Assembly (NCBI RefSeq): GCF_964023145.1
Contig: NZ_CAXIED010000001.1
Location: 496,001-560,000, forward strand
Origin: Chlamydia sp. BM-2023
Lineage (GTDB): Bacteria; Chlamydiota; Chlamydiia; Chlamydiales; Chlamydiaceae
Direction of reading: 5' to 3'
DNA: 64,000 bases
Part shown: in pieces, positions 48,556 through 59,826 of the stretch
Position numbering within the stretch: the first letter of the stretch is position 1
Layout of the letters: the number at the start of each line of letters is the position of its first letter
Notes under the pieces: generated by a model
Databases searched by the model: none
Told to the model about the DNA's origin: nothing
Seen by the model: the letters and a program-made list of their open reading frames with translations, nothing else
Position numbers and translations under genes: made by a program

Positions 48556-49887
48556 ATGACATCAGGAGTTAGCGGAAGTCCAGGTTCAGATCCTTCATTG
48601 GCAGCTCAGCTTGCGCAAAATGCCAGTAAAGCATCGGAATCAGCTCAGGGAAAATCAAACACTCAGGGAAAGCAGGGTGTTCACGAAGAAGTAGCAGCAG
48701 GTTTTGAAGATTTAATTCAAGAGACGCAAACTCAAGGAACCTCTAAAAAACAAGAAGCCTCCCAAACATCGAAAAGTTCTAAATCTGAAAAATCGGGAAA
48801 ATCTTCCTCATCTTCTTCGGTATCGAGTGCATCGAACACTGTAACAGCTCAGGCTGTAAAAGGTCCTAAGGGCATGCAAAAACAAAACTACGAGCTGCCT
48901 CAATTACCTACACCTGAAAATGCCGAAGTAAATGGTGTTGTGATTAAAAAAGGCATGGGAACTCTTGCCCTATTGGGATTAATCATGACTTTATTAGCAC
49001 AATCTAGTGCAAAATCATGGTCTTCACAATTCCAGCAACAAAACCAAGCTATTCAAAACCAGGTTGCAATGGCTCCAGAAATTGGTAATGCCATTAGAAC
49101 TCAAGCTAATCACCAAGCTTCCGCTACAGAAGCTCAGGCGAAACAGAGTCTGATCTCTGGTATTACAAATCTCGTAGGTTTTGCGATTTCCGTTGGTGGG
49201 GGTATTCTTTCCGCAGCAAAAGGTTTGGGAGGTATAAAATCCGCAGCTTTTGCAAAGGAAACTGCTGGAGCTGGGGCTGGAGCGGCTGGAGCCGCAGCTT
49301 CTCAAGCTTCCAAGATGGCTTCAGAAGCAGCCACCGCTGCAACTAAAACAGTGTCTGCAGCAGCAACTTCCGCAACTTCTGCAGCTGGAGCTGCTGGTTC
49401 TGCGGCAGCAAAAGCTGCAGCAGGACTAACCGATGACATTGCTGCTGCGACGGCAAAAGCAACCGCGGGTGCTGCAAAAGGCGGCGGTGGATTGTTTGGC
49501 AAAGTATTAAACAACCCTGGATGGCAAGATAAACTTTCTAGAGGTATGAACGTTGTAAAAACTCAAGGTGGACGTGCTGCAGCGTTTGCAAGTAGAGCTC
49601 TTTCCACATCCATGCAGATGGCTCAGCTAACTCACGGTCTTACTGCGGCTGTTGATGGTATTGCTGGTGGTATTATCGGTGCTGAAGTTGCCCATCACCA
49701 AAGAGCTGCAGGGATGGCAGAAGCCCAGGCTGAAGAATTAAAACAACTATCTTCAGTTCAAAGCCAATATGCTAGTCAGGCCCAGGGTCTTCAAGAACAG
49801 TCTATGCAGAGCTTTAACTCTGCATTGCAAACTCTGCAAAACATTTCTGATTCGCAAACGCAAACAACGCAATCAATCTTTAACTAG
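48556..49887 (+). CDS. copD: T3SS translocator CopD (CT579-like)
   Basis: Partner translocator of CopB. The 443 residues begin with a Ser/Gln/Lys-rich low-complexity export region, followed by a hydrophobic segment near residues 135-155, another near 200-220, and a strongly Ala-rich helical stretch (about 235-300). The C-terminal Gln/Ser-rich amphipathic helix resembles YopD-type ends. It starts 28 bases after copB with GGGGG before the ATG, and ends at a strong terminator. Confidence 0.92.
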   Translation: MTSGVSGSPGSDPSLAAQLAQNASKASESAQGKSNTQGKQGVHEEVAAGFEDLIQETQTQGTSKKQEASQTSKSSKSEKSGKSSSSSSVSSASNTVTAQAVKGPKGMQKQNYELPQLPTPENAEVNGVVIKKGMGTLALLGLIMTLLAQSSAKSWSSQFQQQNQAIQNQVAMAPEIGNAIRTQANHQASATEAQAKQSLISGITNLVGFAISVGGGILSAAKGLGGIKSAAFAKETAGAGAGAAGAAASQASKMASEAATAATKTVSAAATSATSAAGAAGSAAAKAAAGLTDDIAAATAKATAGAAKGGGGLFGKVLNNPGWQDKLSRGMNVVKTQGGRAAAFASRALSTSMQMAQLTHGLTAAVDGIAGGIIGAEVAHHQRAAGMAEAQAEELKQLSSVQSQYASQAQGLQEQSMQSFNSALQTLQNISDSQTQTTQSIFN

Positions 49888-49915
49888 ACTATCCCGTCTT
49901 TTAAGATTGAAAATA

Positions 49916-49941
49916 GGCTCAACAATAGTTGGGCCTTTTTT
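49916..49941 (+). terminator. Intrinsic terminator of the scc2-copB-copD operon
   Basis: An 8-base stem GGCTCAAC/GTTGGGCC (one G-U pair) with loop AATA is followed by six T (49936-49941). It begins 28 bases after the copD stop. It may also help end the convergent transporter gene, although the T run is only good on the plus strand. Confidence 0.85.
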
Positions 49942-49959
49942 ATGTAAAGCTGCTTTACT

Positions 49960-50862
49960 TTAAGAAACAATATAGCCTTGGCGAAATTCTTCATGATAGA
50001 TTAGCCGGCAGCCAACAATCATAAAGACTACTGCAAGCAGTAAAGATCCAGAAAGGCTCTCCCCTAACAACACCCATCCATAGAATGCCGAAAATAATGG
50101 CATAACTAGATTGCAAAAAGAAAGAAACGTTGAGGAATACTTTCGCAATAGCTTTGCATAAAGATTATAGCTAATAAGATTAGAGAATAGAACGAGACAG
50201 AAAATTGCTTGAATAAACAGTGCGGTATTATTCACGGGGATGGGATTCCATGTTTCTACAACCATAGAATGGCCCAAAGATAACACCCCGGAAATTAGCA
50301 TAGCATAGGCATTTATCGCCATTACCGATAGAGAAGAGTTTTTCTCTATTTTTCTTAATAACGTCCATCCAAAAGCAGAAAAGCACGTTGCCAATAGCAG
50401 GAGAATTTCAGGAACTCCTAATTGCCAACTCCATGTACTTCTAGCATCGCCTCCAAAAAATAGATAAGACAGATAGCCAAATAACCCAAGGCTTAACCCG
50501 CCGATTTTTTTTAGTGTTACGGTCTCCCGCAACTGAATATAGGAAAATAGTGCTGATACAAATGGGGATAATCCGTAGATGAAGCAAGCCTTCGAAGAAG
50601 ATAGATTTTTCAACCCTAAAAACTCACAGACATTTGTCAGGTAAAACCCAACCACCGCCAAAATAAATACTGGCATGTATACCTTTTTAGGAAGCTTCAA
50701 CGATCCTTTTTTCCAAAATACTATTCCCGCCAAAACCAAACCTGCAATAAACATGCGACTCCCTGTTACAAATAAAGGAGCGGAAGCTTCCATTGCTAAT
50801 TTGCTAAAAGCAAATGATGAGGACCAAATAAAAGCCGTAAAGAATACTAAAAAAATAGACAT
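49960..50862 (-). CDS. EamA/DMT-family transporter (CT580-like)
   Basis: A 300-residue membrane protein with about ten hydrophobic helices in two EamA repeats; the first repeat starts FFTAFIWSSSFAFSKLAM and contains the family's S-A-F pattern, the second ends with VLLGESLSGSLLLAVVFMIVG. Substrate unknown; relatives export amino acids or other metabolites, and some chlamydial DMT proteins import nucleotides-like compounds such as S-adenosylmethionine. ATG 50862 is chosen over a TTG at 50922, as it places the first helix at the N-terminus; no clear ribosome-binding site supports either. Confidence 0.85.
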   Translation of the reverse strand: MSIFLVFFTAFIWSSSFAFSKLAMEASAPLFVTGSRMFIAGLVLAGIVFWKKGSLKLPKKVYMPVFILAVVGFYLTNVCEFLGLKNLSSSKACFIYGLSPFVSALFSYIQLRETVTLKKIGGLSLGLFGYLSYLFFGGDARSTWSWQLGVPEILLLLATCFSAFGWTLLRKIEKNSSLSVMAINAYAMLISGVLSLGHSMVVETWNPIPVNNTALFIQAIFCLVLFSNLISYNLYAKLLRKYSSTFLSFCNLVMPLFSAFYGWVLLGESLSGSLLLAVVFMIVGCRLIYHEEFRQGYIVS

Positions 50863-51009
50863 AGGGAAGTAATTTCTGAGTAAAAAATAGCTTATTGTAA
50901 AAGAATAAAACTTTGGCTCCAACTCAAATATATTTTACTAATAGACATCTCTAGAAAATGCCTACTTTCTCTCCTTTCAAATGTTAGGGTTTTTTTTAAG
51001 AAAACTCCC

Positions 51010-51037
51010 TTGCTTAGATCCCGAAAAACGTTACAAT
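51010..51037 (+). promoter_or_regulatory. Candidate thrS promoter
   Basis: -35 TTGCTT (51010-51015) and -10 TACAAT (51032-51037) are 16 bases apart, placing the transcript start near 51044, about 28 bases before the thrS ATG. The -10 matches 5 of 6 consensus bases. No T-box or leader structure fits in this short 5' region. Confidence 0.5.
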
Positions 51038-51071
51038 AACAGACTTAGAAAAACCTCTTAATGGAGAGAAA

Positions 51072-52979
51072 ATGATCCGCGTAATTTGCAACCAAGAAAC
51101 TTTTGAGCTTCCTGAAGGCTCTACAGCTGCTGATTTCGCGAGCAAAATAAAAAATTCTCATTACTTTGCTGGCGTTGTCATAAATGATCAAATTAAAGAT
51201 CTAGCTACGACCTTAGAAGAAGGAGACACCTTAAAATTTGTTACTTTTTCAGATCCTGAAGGGCGAGAGATTTTTCTACATACTTCTGCGCATATTTTAG
51301 CTCAGGCTGTTTTACGTTTATGGCCAAATGCTGTTCCTACAATTGGTCCCGTCATTGATCAGGGATTTTATTATGATTTTGCCAATTTATCTATCTGTGA
51401 AGATGACTTCGCAATGATTGAAAAAACAATGGACCAAATCGTTCAGGAAAAACACACAGTAGCTAAAAGAACGTTTAATGATAAAAATGAGGCCCTAAAA
51501 GAGTTTGTTAACAATCCATTTAAGGTAGAGTTAATACAAGAGCTTCCCGAGGGAGAAAAGATAACTTCTTATACTCAGGGAGAGTTTATGGATCTTTGTC
51601 GAGGTCCCCATCTCCCCTCAACATCTCCTGTAAAAGCTTTTAAACTTTTACGTACATCAGCGGCATACTGGCGAGGAGATCCTAATCGGGATTCTTTAGT
51701 ACGTATCTATGGGGTATCCTTCCCAACAACGAAAGAATTAAAAGAGCATTTACACCAGTTGGAAGAAGCTAAAAAACGCGATCACCGCGTTTTAGGAGCT
51801 AAACTGGATCTCTTTTCCCAACAGGAATGTTCTGCTGGGATGCCTTTTTTCCATCCTAGAGGGATGATTATTTGGGATGCGTTGATAGGATATTGGCATC
51901 GGCTTCATCAGCTTGCTGGTTATAAGCAAATCCAAACTCCTCAGCTTATGAATCGTGGTCTCTGGGAAGTTTCAGGACATTGGACGAACTACAAAGAGAA
52001 CATGTATACCCTAAAAATAGATGACGAAGATTATGCTATCAAGCCGATGAATTGTCCCGGGTGCATGTTATATTATAAAACTCGCCTACACAGCTACAAA
52101 GAGTTCCCCTTAAGAATTGCAGAAATTGGTCATGTTCATCGTTACGAAATTTCTGGAGCACTTTCAGGATTAATGCGGGTACGAGCTTTTCATCAAGACG
52201 ATGCCCACGTATTTTTAACCCCTGACCAAGTAGAAGAAGAAACACTAAATATTTTGAATTTAGTTTCTGAATTGTATGGAACCTTTGGCTTAGAGTACCA
52301 CCTAGAGCTATCCACACGGCCAGAAAAAGGCACTATAGGTAGTGATGAACTTTGGGATTTAGCAACAGCAGCTTTAGAGCGCGCCCTTATTAATTCCAAA
52401 ACTCCCTTCATTATTAATCCTGGTGATGGAGCTTTCTACGGACCTAAAATTGATATTCATGTAAAAGATGCTATTCAACGTACATGGCAGTGTGGAACGA
52501 TCCAATTAGACATGTTCTTACCTGAACGTTTCGAATTGGAATATACAAATGCTCAAGGGGAAAAAAGCACTCCTATTATGTTACACCGCGCCTTGTTCGG
52601 CTCTATAGAAAGATTCTTAGGAATTCTTATAGAACATTTTAAAGGAAGATTCCCTCTATGGTTAAGCCCTGAGCATGTCAGATTAATTACTGTTGCAGAT
52701 CGCCATCAACCACGAGCGAAAGAGCTGGCTGTTGCATGGCAACAGTTAGGTTTTGTGGTTACTGTGGATGATTCTAACGAATCTGTAAGTAAAAAAATCC
52801 GCAATGCACAAAATATGCAGGTAAACTATATGGTTACTTTGGGAGATAGGGAAATAGAGGAAAACTCTTTAGCCGTACGAACCCGAGATAACCGCGTTTT
52901 AAATGACATGACAGTGGAGAGATTCATAAATACTATACTTGAAGAAAAGAACTCTTTAAGTTTAACTCCACTATTGTAG
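51072..52979 (+). CDS. thrS: Threonyl-tRNA synthetase
   Basis: Class II synthetase charging tRNA-Thr. The 635 residues follow the full-length layout: TGS domain (1-60), editing domain with [11 protein letters not shown], catalytic core with zinc ligands in [16 protein letters not shown] and MLHRALFGS, motif 2 [21 protein letters not shown] in part, motif 3 [13 protein letters not shown], then an anticodon-binding domain. AGAGAAA precedes the ATG. A ParA-like gene begins 30 bases later. Confidence 0.97.
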   Translation: MIRVICNQETFELPEGSTAADFASKIKNSHYFAGVVINDQIKDLATTLEEGDTLKFVTFSDPEGREIFLHTSAHILAQAVLRLWPNAVPTIGPVIDQGFYYDFANLSICEDDFAMIEKTMDQIVQEKHTVAKRTFNDKNEALKEFVNNPFKVELIQELPEGEKITSYTQGEFMDLCRGPHLPSTSPVKAFKLLRTSAAYWRGDPNRDSLVRIYGVSFPTTKELKEHLHQLEEAKKRDHRVLGAKLDLFSQQECSAGMPFFHPRGMIIWDALIGYWHRLHQLAGYKQIQTPQLMNRGLWEVSGHWTNYKENMYTLKIDDEDYAIKPMNCPGCMLYYKTRLHSYKEFPLRIAEIGHVHRYEISGALSGLMRVRAFHQDDAHVFLTPDQVEEETLNILNLVSELYGTFGLEYHLELSTRPEKGTIGSDELWDLATAALERALINSKTPFIINPGDGAFYGPKIDIHVKDAIQRTWQCGTIQLDMFLPERFELEYTNAQGEKSTPIMLHRALFGSIERFLGILIEHFKGRFPLWLSPEHVRLITVADRHQPRAKELAVAWQQLGFVVTVDDSNESVSKKIRNAQNMQVNYMVTLGDREIEENSLAVRTRDNRVLNDMTVERFINTILEEKNSLSLTPLL

Positions 52980-53009
52980 AAAACACTGATCTAAGGATGA
53001 GCATCTGGA

Positions 53010-53777
53010 ATGAAAACCATCGCTGTCAATAGCTTTAAAGGTGGAACAGCAAAGACATCAACAACTCTGCATTTAGGAGCTGCTTTAGCGCAATATCACA
53101 ATGCAAAAGTACTTCTCATTGATTTCGATGCCCAAGCGAATCTTACTTCGGGATTAGGTCTCGACCCTGATTGTTACGACAGCTTAGCTGTCGTACTACA
53201 GGGAGAAAAAGATATTCGCGAAGTAATTCGGCCTATTGAAGATACCGGGATAGACTTAATCCCCGCGGATACCTGGCTAGAACGTATTGAAGTTTCTGGG
53301 AGCTTAGCTGCCGATCGCTATTCTCACGAAAGACTTAAGCATATTCTTTCTTCTGTAGAAAATGATTATGACTATGTAATTATTGACACACCGCCCTCAC
53401 TATGTTGGCTTACAGAATCTGCATTAATTGCTGCGCAATACGCTTTAATTTGTGCAACTCCGGAATTTTACAGCGTTAAGGGTTTGGAAAGGCTCTCCTC
53501 GTTTATCCAAGGAATATCTTCTCGCCATCCCCTAAACATTTTAGGAGTCGCTCTGTCTTTTTGGAACTATAGAGGGAAAAATAACGCAGCATTTGCTGAT
53601 CTTATCCATAAAACATTTCCTGGAAGACTATTAAATACGAAAATTCGTAGAGATATCACCATTTCTGAAGCAGCAATTCATGGTAAACCTGTGTTTACTA
53701 CTGCCCCTTCAGCAAGAGCTTCCGAAGACTACCTAAATCTAACTAAAGAACTGTTAATTTTACTGAGGGATATGTAG
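53010..53777 (+). CDS. parA: ParA/MinD-like ATPase, relative of plasmid pGP5-D (CT582-like)
   Basis: A 255-residue deviant-Walker ATPase. The P-loop KGGTAKTS is at residues 10-17 with the signature lysine of the ParA/MinD class; DFDAQANLTSGLG and IIDTPPSL (Walker B) follow. No N-terminal DNA-binding domain, so it is the short ParA type. Chromosome partition or positioning of DNA is the likely role. Chlamydial plasmids carry a homologue, pGP5-D, next to pGP6-D; here too the next gene, 4 bases downstream, is a pGP6-D relative. Confidence 0.92.
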   Translation: MKTIAVNSFKGGTAKTSTTLHLGAALAQYHNAKVLLIDFDAQANLTSGLGLDPDCYDSLAVVLQGEKDIREVIRPIEDTGIDLIPADTWLERIEVSGSLAADRYSHERLKHILSSVENDYDYVIIDTPPSLCWLTESALIAAQYALICATPEFYSVKGLERLSSFIQGISSRHPLNILGVALSFWNYRGKNNAAFADLIHKTFPGRLLNTKIRRDITISEAAIHGKPVFTTAPSARASEDYLNLTKELLILLRDM

Positions 53778-53781
53778 TCCT

Positions 53782-54534
53782 ATGGGAAATTTAAAAACGT
53801 TGTTAGAAAACCGTTTTAAGAAAAATTCTCGCGATAAAATGGAAACGCTAACACGTCAGCGTATGGATGGGGAGCTCTCTCCTTTCCTAAGCAGATTTTC
53901 TAATTTAAAATTATCTCAACAAGAAGAAGAAAAATTCCGAAGGCTTTTAGAAAACTATACCTTCGAAGATCAGGTTTCTGAAGAAGATTTCCGAGATCTT
54001 TGTAACCTTTCTGCTCAAATCAAGCAAATACATCACCAAGCTGTTCTTCTTCATGGAGAACGCATTAAAAAAGCCCGTGATTTATTAAAAGACTATCGAG
54101 AAGGGGCTTTTTCCTCATGGCTACTTCTTACTTATGGAAACCGGCAAACTCCTTATAACTTCCTTGTCTATTACGAACTATTTTCTACTCTTCCGGAACC
54201 ATTAAAAATAGAAGCAGAGAAAATGCCTAGACAAGCTATTTACACATTAGCATCTCGTCAAGGGCCTCAAGAAAAAAAAGAAGCCATTATTCGTAATTAC
54301 CGCGGGGAAAGTAAAGGAGAACTCTTAGACATTATCCGAAAAGAGTTTCCTTTAATCTCTACGGATCGTCGTCAAACGTGCTTGGCAAAACAAGCTTTTG
54401 CTTTACTTGCCAAAGGGTCGCAATTACTAAAAAAATGCTCAGAGTTATCTCCTGAGGATCATGCAGACCTTGAAAAATTGATAAAAAAGCTTCAAAAAGT
54501 TAAAAGTAATTTCTCCCCCAATATAAAGGTGTAA
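53782..54534 (+). CDS. Chromosomal relative of plasmid protein pGP6-D (CT583-like)
   Basis: A 250-residue, highly charged, helix-rich protein without signal peptide or membrane segments. Size and character match pGP6-D (about 247 residues), the plasmid neighbour of the ParA-like pGP5-D. A stretch near residue 127 (SSWLLLTYGNRQTPYNFLVYYELF) contains GNRQTPYNFL, a ParB/plasmid-replication-like pattern in this family. Function unknown; position suggests a partner of the ATPase. Gaps of 4 and 3 bases on either side indicate one transcript. Confidence 0.85.
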   Translation: MGNLKTLLENRFKKNSRDKMETLTRQRMDGELSPFLSRFSNLKLSQQEEEKFRRLLENYTFEDQVSEEDFRDLCNLSAQIKQIHHQAVLLHGERIKKARDLLKDYREGAFSSWLLLTYGNRQTPYNFLVYYELFSTLPEPLKIEAEKMPRQAIYTLASRQGPQEKKEAIIRNYRGESKGELLDIIRKEFPLISTDRRQTCLAKQAFALLAKGSQLLKKCSELSPEDHADLEKLIKKLQKVKSNFSPNIKV

Positions 54535-54537
54535 TAT

Positions 54538-55092
54538 ATGGCAGCAAAATCAAAAGCTCTAGAACTAGAAGATAACGTTTTTCTCATTCTTGAAGGGAAC
54601 CTGAAAAGAATTTTTGCCACTCCTATTGGTTACACCACATTTCGAGAGTTTCAAAATATTGTTTTTAACTGCGCTAATGGACAACAGGAAACAGCAAATT
54701 TCTTTTTTGAAATGCTCATTAATGGGAAGCTTATCAACGACCTTCCCGTAGAACAAAAACAAGCATCACAGAGTTTAATCGCGGAATTTATGATGTTAAT
54801 TCGTGTTGCTAAAGATATTCATGAGCGCGGGGAATTTATTAACTTCATTACTTCTGACATGCTTACTCAGCAAGAACGCTGTGTCTTTTTAAACCGGTTA
54901 GCTAGAGTAGATGGTCAAGAATTCCTATTAATGACGGACGTTCAAAATACCTGCCACTTAATTCGTCATTTACTAGCGCGACTTTTAGAAGCGCAAAAAA
55001 ATCCTGTGGGAGAGAAAAACCTCCAAGAAATTCAGGAAGATATAGTATCGTTGAAGAATCATTTCGAAGAATTAGAAAAAACTCTTCAGTAA
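54538..55092 (+). CDS. Conserved chlamydial protein, CT584-like (proposed T3SS tip or secreted protein)
   Basis: A 184-residue helical, soluble protein without signal peptide. By order and sequence it matches CT584/Cpn0803, a protein of known crystal structure that has been proposed as the T3SS needle tip, a proposal later questioned. Nothing in the sequence here settles it. It begins 3 bases after the pGP6-D relative and 10 bases before trpS, so it is read with DNA-partition-like and housekeeping genes rather than with T3SS genes. Confidence 0.85.
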   Translation: MAAKSKALELEDNVFLILEGNLKRIFATPIGYTTFREFQNIVFNCANGQQETANFFFEMLINGKLINDLPVEQKQASQSLIAEFMMLIRVAKDIHERGEFINFITSDMLTQQERCVFLNRLARVDGQEFLLMTDVQNTCHLIRHLLARLLEAQKNPVGEKNLQEIQEDIVSLKNHFEELEKTLQ

Positions 55093-55102
55093 TAAAAATT
55101 TT

Positions 55103-56140
55103 ATGAACAAGAAAAAGCGCGTGCTTACCGGAGATCGACCGACAGGTAAGCTGCATTTAGGTCATTGGGTTGGTTCGATAAAAAATCGGCTAGCTTTACA
55201 GAATAACCCTGATTACGACTGCTTTTTCATCATCGCGGATCTCCACACTCTTACAACCAGAACACGCAAAGAACAAGTTCTCGATGTTGATAATTGCATT
55301 TATGAGGTTCTTGCGGACTGGTTAAGTGTGGGGATAGATCCAAGTAAATCTACGATTTATCTTCAATCGGCTATTCCTGAAATTTATGAGTTATACTTGC
55401 TATTTTCCATGCTGATCTCGATAAATCGCATTATGGGAATTCCAAGTCTTAAGGAAATGGCTAAGAACGCTTCTATAGATGAAGGAGGTCTATCCTTCGG
55501 ATTAGTAGGCTATCCTGTCTTACAAAGTGCTGACATTCTCCTTGCAAAAGCCCAACTAGTTCCTGTTGGGAAAGACAACGAAGCTCATGTAGAGCTAACC
55601 CGGGATATTGCCAGAAATTTTAATCGTTTATATGGAGAAATTTTCCCAGAACCTGATGTTTTACAAGGAGAGCTTACCTCTTTAGTAGGCATTGATGGTC
55701 AAGGGAAAATGAGCAAATCCGCCAACAATGCTATTTACCTCTCTGACGATGACAACGTAATCAAAGAGAAAATCAGAAGGATGTATACCGATCCTAATCG
55801 GATTCATGCAACTACTCCTGGGAGAGTGGAAGGGAACCCTCTGTTTATTTATCACGATATTTTCAATCCCAATAAAGAAGAAGTCGAAGAATTTAAGACT
55901 CGCTATCGCCAGGGATGCATAAAAGATGTTGAAGTGAAAGCACGGCTTGCTGAGGAGTTGATTCTTTTCTTACAACCTTTTAAAGAAAAGCGTGCGGAGC
56001 TATTAGCACGACCTCAGATTTTGCAAGAAGCTCTACAACAGGGAACTGAAAAAATGCGCTCTGTAGCAAAATCCACCATGGAAGAAGTTCATAATACTTT
56101 AGGTCTCAGCCATAAATGGCGCTCTCGCCTATCATCATAA
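55103..56140 (+). CDS. trpS: Tryptophanyl-tRNA synthetase
   Basis: Class I synthetase. HIGH-type motif HLGH at residues 18-21 ([13 protein letters not shown]) and KMSKS within [14 protein letters not shown] are both present; length 345 is normal. It starts 10 bases after the CT584-like gene and ends 14 bases before uvrB. No tryptophan leader or attenuator is seen. Confidence 0.97.
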   Translation: MNKKKRVLTGDRPTGKLHLGHWVGSIKNRLALQNNPDYDCFFIIADLHTLTTRTRKEQVLDVDNCIYEVLADWLSVGIDPSKSTIYLQSAIPEIYELYLLFSMLISINRIMGIPSLKEMAKNASIDEGGLSFGLVGYPVLQSADILLAKAQLVPVGKDNEAHVELTRDIARNFNRLYGEIFPEPDVLQGELTSLVGIDGQGKMSKSANNAIYLSDDDNVIKEKIRRMYTDPNRIHATTPGRVEGNPLFIYHDIFNPNKEEVEEFKTRYRQGCIKDVEVKARLAEELILFLQPFKEKRAELLARPQILQEALQQGTEKMRSVAKSTMEEVHNTLGLSHKWRSRLSS

Positions 56141-56154
56141 TTTTTTAGACGCTT

Positions 56155-58125
56155 ATGACTTTTGACTTGCGAGCCTCCTTCTCTCCTTGTGGCGATCAGC
56201 CGGAGGCTATCGCAAAACTTACTCAAGGAATACGCAATCACACACCCTCTCAAGTGCTTCTAGGCACCACAGGATCAGGGAAAACATTTACCATTGCTAA
56301 TGTTGTGGCTAATGTAAATGTACCCACACTAGTATTAGCGCATAATAAAACCCTAGCAGCACAGCTATATCAAGAATTCCGAGAATTCTTTCCTAATAAC
56401 GCTGTGGAGTACTTCATTTCTTATTATGATTACTATCAACCTGAGGCTTATATTGCCCGCAGTGATACCTACATAGAAAAAAGCCTGCTAATCAATAGTG
56501 AAATCGATAAGCTTCGCCTATCTGCAACACGGTCTATTTTAGAGCGCCGCGATACCCTAATTGTCTCTTCTGTATCTTGCATTTATGGTATAGGCTCCCC
56601 TGAAAACTATGCTTCCATGGCTTTAGAGCTTGAAGTGGGGAAAGAATACCCACGAGCATCGCTAGCAGCTCAGCTTGTAAAAATGCATTATCAAGCATCT
56701 CCGGTGCCACAACGCTCTACATTTCGAGAGCGAGGAAGTGTTATTGATATTTTCCCTGCATATGAAAGTGATCAAGCTATTCGTTTAGAGTTTTTCAATG
56801 ATACGTTATCCTCCATAGAATATAGCGATCCCCTGACTATGATCCCTACGGAAGCAGTAGCTTCAGTAATTTTATATCCTGGTTCTCATTACGTCACTCC
56901 TGAAGCGGTGCGTGAAAGAGCCATACGTTCAATCCAAGAAGAACTTGAAGAGCGCATGCTCTTTTTTAAAGATCACCCTATAGAGCAAGACAGGTTATTT
57001 CATAGAACCACTCACGATATTGAAATGATCAAAGAAACTGGATTTTGTAAAGGGATAGAAAACTACTCCCGACATTTTACAAATATCCCTCCTGGGAAAC
57101 CTCCTACATGTCTCTTGGATTATTTCCCTGAAGATTTTTTACTCGTTATAGATGAATCGCATCAAACACTACCTCAGATACGCGCTATGTATCGCGGAGA
57201 CCTATCTAGAAAGCAGTCTTTAGTAGAATATGGCTTTCGTCTTCCTTCTGCCTATGACAACCGTCCCTTAACCTACGAAGAAGCTCAGCAGTACTTCCAT
57301 AAGGTGATTTATGTATCAGCAACTCCAGGAGAAACAGAGCTTAACGAAAGCCAAGGACATGTTGTTGAGCAAATTATCCGCCCTACAGGCATTCCTGATC
57401 CCCTTCCTGAAATCCGCCCGGCAACGGGTCAGGTAGACGATCTCTTAGAAGAAATCCGCAAGCGCTTATCAAAATCACAAGAAAAAATTTTAGTAATTTC
57501 TATAACTAAAAAGCTTGCTGAAGACATTGCTGCGTTTCTTTCAGAATTAGATATTGCTGCTGCTTATCTACACTCTGGAATAGAAACTGCAGAGCGTACA
57601 CGTATCCTTGCAGATTTACGTCTAGGAAACATTGATGTTCTTATAGGTGTTAATTTACTACGTGAAGGTTTAGATCTCCCTGAGGTGTCCCTAGTGGCTA
57701 TTCTTGACGCTGATAAGGAGGGGTTCTTGCGTAGTACTTCTTCCCTAATACAATTTTGTGGACGAGCAGCGAGAAACATAAAAGGAAAAGTCATTTTCTA
57801 TGCTGATCACAAAACACAATCTATAGAACAAACATTAAAAGAAACAGAACGTCGCCGTCAGATACAGCTAGATTATAACAAAACTCATAACATTACCCCG
57901 AAGCCTATTATCAAGGGTATTTTTGCCAATCCTATTCCTCAAGGAGGGAAAAAAGATACCCAAGAGGCTCCTAAAGCTCCTCTATCCACAGAAGAATTGG
58001 AAAAACTTATAAAAAAATATGAGACTCTTATGCAGCAAGCAGCTCAGGAGTTCCGATTTGATGAAGCTGCAAAATATCGCGATAAGATGAAAGAAGCAAA
58101 AGAACAGCTTCTTTATCTTTCATAA
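56155..58125 (+). CDS. uvrB: UvrABC excision nuclease subunit B
   Basis: DNA-damage verification helicase of nucleotide excision repair. The 656 residues carry Walker A GTTGSGKT at 37-44, the DNA-gripping beta-hairpin [11 protein letters not shown] near residue 95, motif II DESH in [11 protein letters not shown], motif [11 protein letters not shown], and the C-terminal UvrC-binding helix pair with [11 protein letters not shown]. It sits 14 bases after trpS. The 181-base gap to eno holds a candidate promoter. Confidence 0.97.
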   Translation: MTFDLRASFSPCGDQPEAIAKLTQGIRNHTPSQVLLGTTGSGKTFTIANVVANVNVPTLVLAHNKTLAAQLYQEFREFFPNNAVEYFISYYDYYQPEAYIARSDTYIEKSLLINSEIDKLRLSATRSILERRDTLIVSSVSCIYGIGSPENYASMALELEVGKEYPRASLAAQLVKMHYQASPVPQRSTFRERGSVIDIFPAYESDQAIRLEFFNDTLSSIEYSDPLTMIPTEAVASVILYPGSHYVTPEAVRERAIRSIQEELEERMLFFKDHPIEQDRLFHRTTHDIEMIKETGFCKGIENYSRHFTNIPPGKPPTCLLDYFPEDFLLVIDESHQTLPQIRAMYRGDLSRKQSLVEYGFRLPSAYDNRPLTYEEAQQYFHKVIYVSATPGETELNESQGHVVEQIIRPTGIPDPLPEIRPATGQVDDLLEEIRKRLSKSQEKILVISITKKLAEDIAAFLSELDIAAAYLHSGIETAERTRILADLRLGNIDVLIGVNLLREGLDLPEVSLVAILDADKEGFLRSTSSLIQFCGRAARNIKGKVIFYADHKTQSIEQTLKETERRRQIQLDYNKTHNITPKPIIKGIFANPIPQGGKKDTQEAPKAPLSTEELEKLIKKYETLMQQAAQEFRFDEAAKYRDKMKEAKEQLLYLS

Positions 58126-58182
58126 ATTACTAAAAATCCCTTATGGGAATCTGCTTGCTTTTTCTTAAATGAGATCCTAATA

Positions 58183-58230
58183 TTGCCATTATGTTCTCCC
58201 TGGGTATAACCCCCTCTGATACTAGAATCA
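58183..58230 (+). promoter_or_regulatory. Candidate eno promoter and leader hairpin
   Basis: -35 TTGCCA (58183-58188) and -10 TATAAC (58205-58210) are 16 bases apart. Transcription would start near 58217, and the first transcribed bases form a small hairpin CTGAT-ACTAGA-ATCAG (58215-58230). The leader would be about 90 bases. Confidence 0.45.
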
Positions 58231-58246
58231 GTATATAAATGCTTAG

Positions 58247-59581
<1,335 letters not shown>

Positions 59582-59591
59582 AATCTTATTT

Positions 59592-59632
59592 AATCGCTTT
59601 CTAGTGCAGTCTAGAAAGCGATTATCTTTTTT
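59592..59632 (+). terminator. Intrinsic terminator of eno
   Basis: A perfect 13-base stem AATCGCTTTCTAG (59592-59604) and CTAGAAAGCGATT (59611-59623) with a six-base loop is followed by ATC and six T (59627-59632). It is the clearest terminator in the window. Confidence 0.93.
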
Positions 59633-59776
59633 ATCCTTTCTCTATTTTTAATTATCTTAAGCTGCTAATAAACAGAAAAGGCCCCAAAGTCTTGGAATAT
59701 GTCAAATAGTAGATGTTTGCTTAAGAAAAATTTTCTATATATTCAAGAAAAGAAGCATATACGCAAATAACGTATT

Positions 59777-59808
59777 AAGATAGATGAGATCTTCTCAGAT
59801 ACTATCTT
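59777..59808 (+). promoter_or_regulatory. Nested inverted repeat just before rsbU
   Basis: Outer arms AAGATAG (59777-59783) and CTATCTT (59802-59808) enclose inner arms TGAGA (59785-59789) and TCTCA (59793-59797). It ends 18 bases before the rsbU ATG, which lacks a clear ribosome-binding site. It may be an operator or an RNA hairpin controlling translation. A weak promoter-like TTGCTT (59717-59722) and TATATT (59738-59743) lies upstream with 15-base spacing. Confidence 0.4.
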
Positions 59809-59826
59809 CAACCCTATGCTAGTTAG

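Noticed and set aside
47883..49514. Ser/Cys-rich and Ala-rich minus-strand frames opposite copB and copD
   Set aside because: They are by-products of the Ala/Gln-rich codon bias of the translocator genes, not genes.
58126..58160. Hairpin TCCC-TTAT-GGGA after uvrB as a terminator
   Set aside because: The stem is only four base pairs and the T run starts well downstream.
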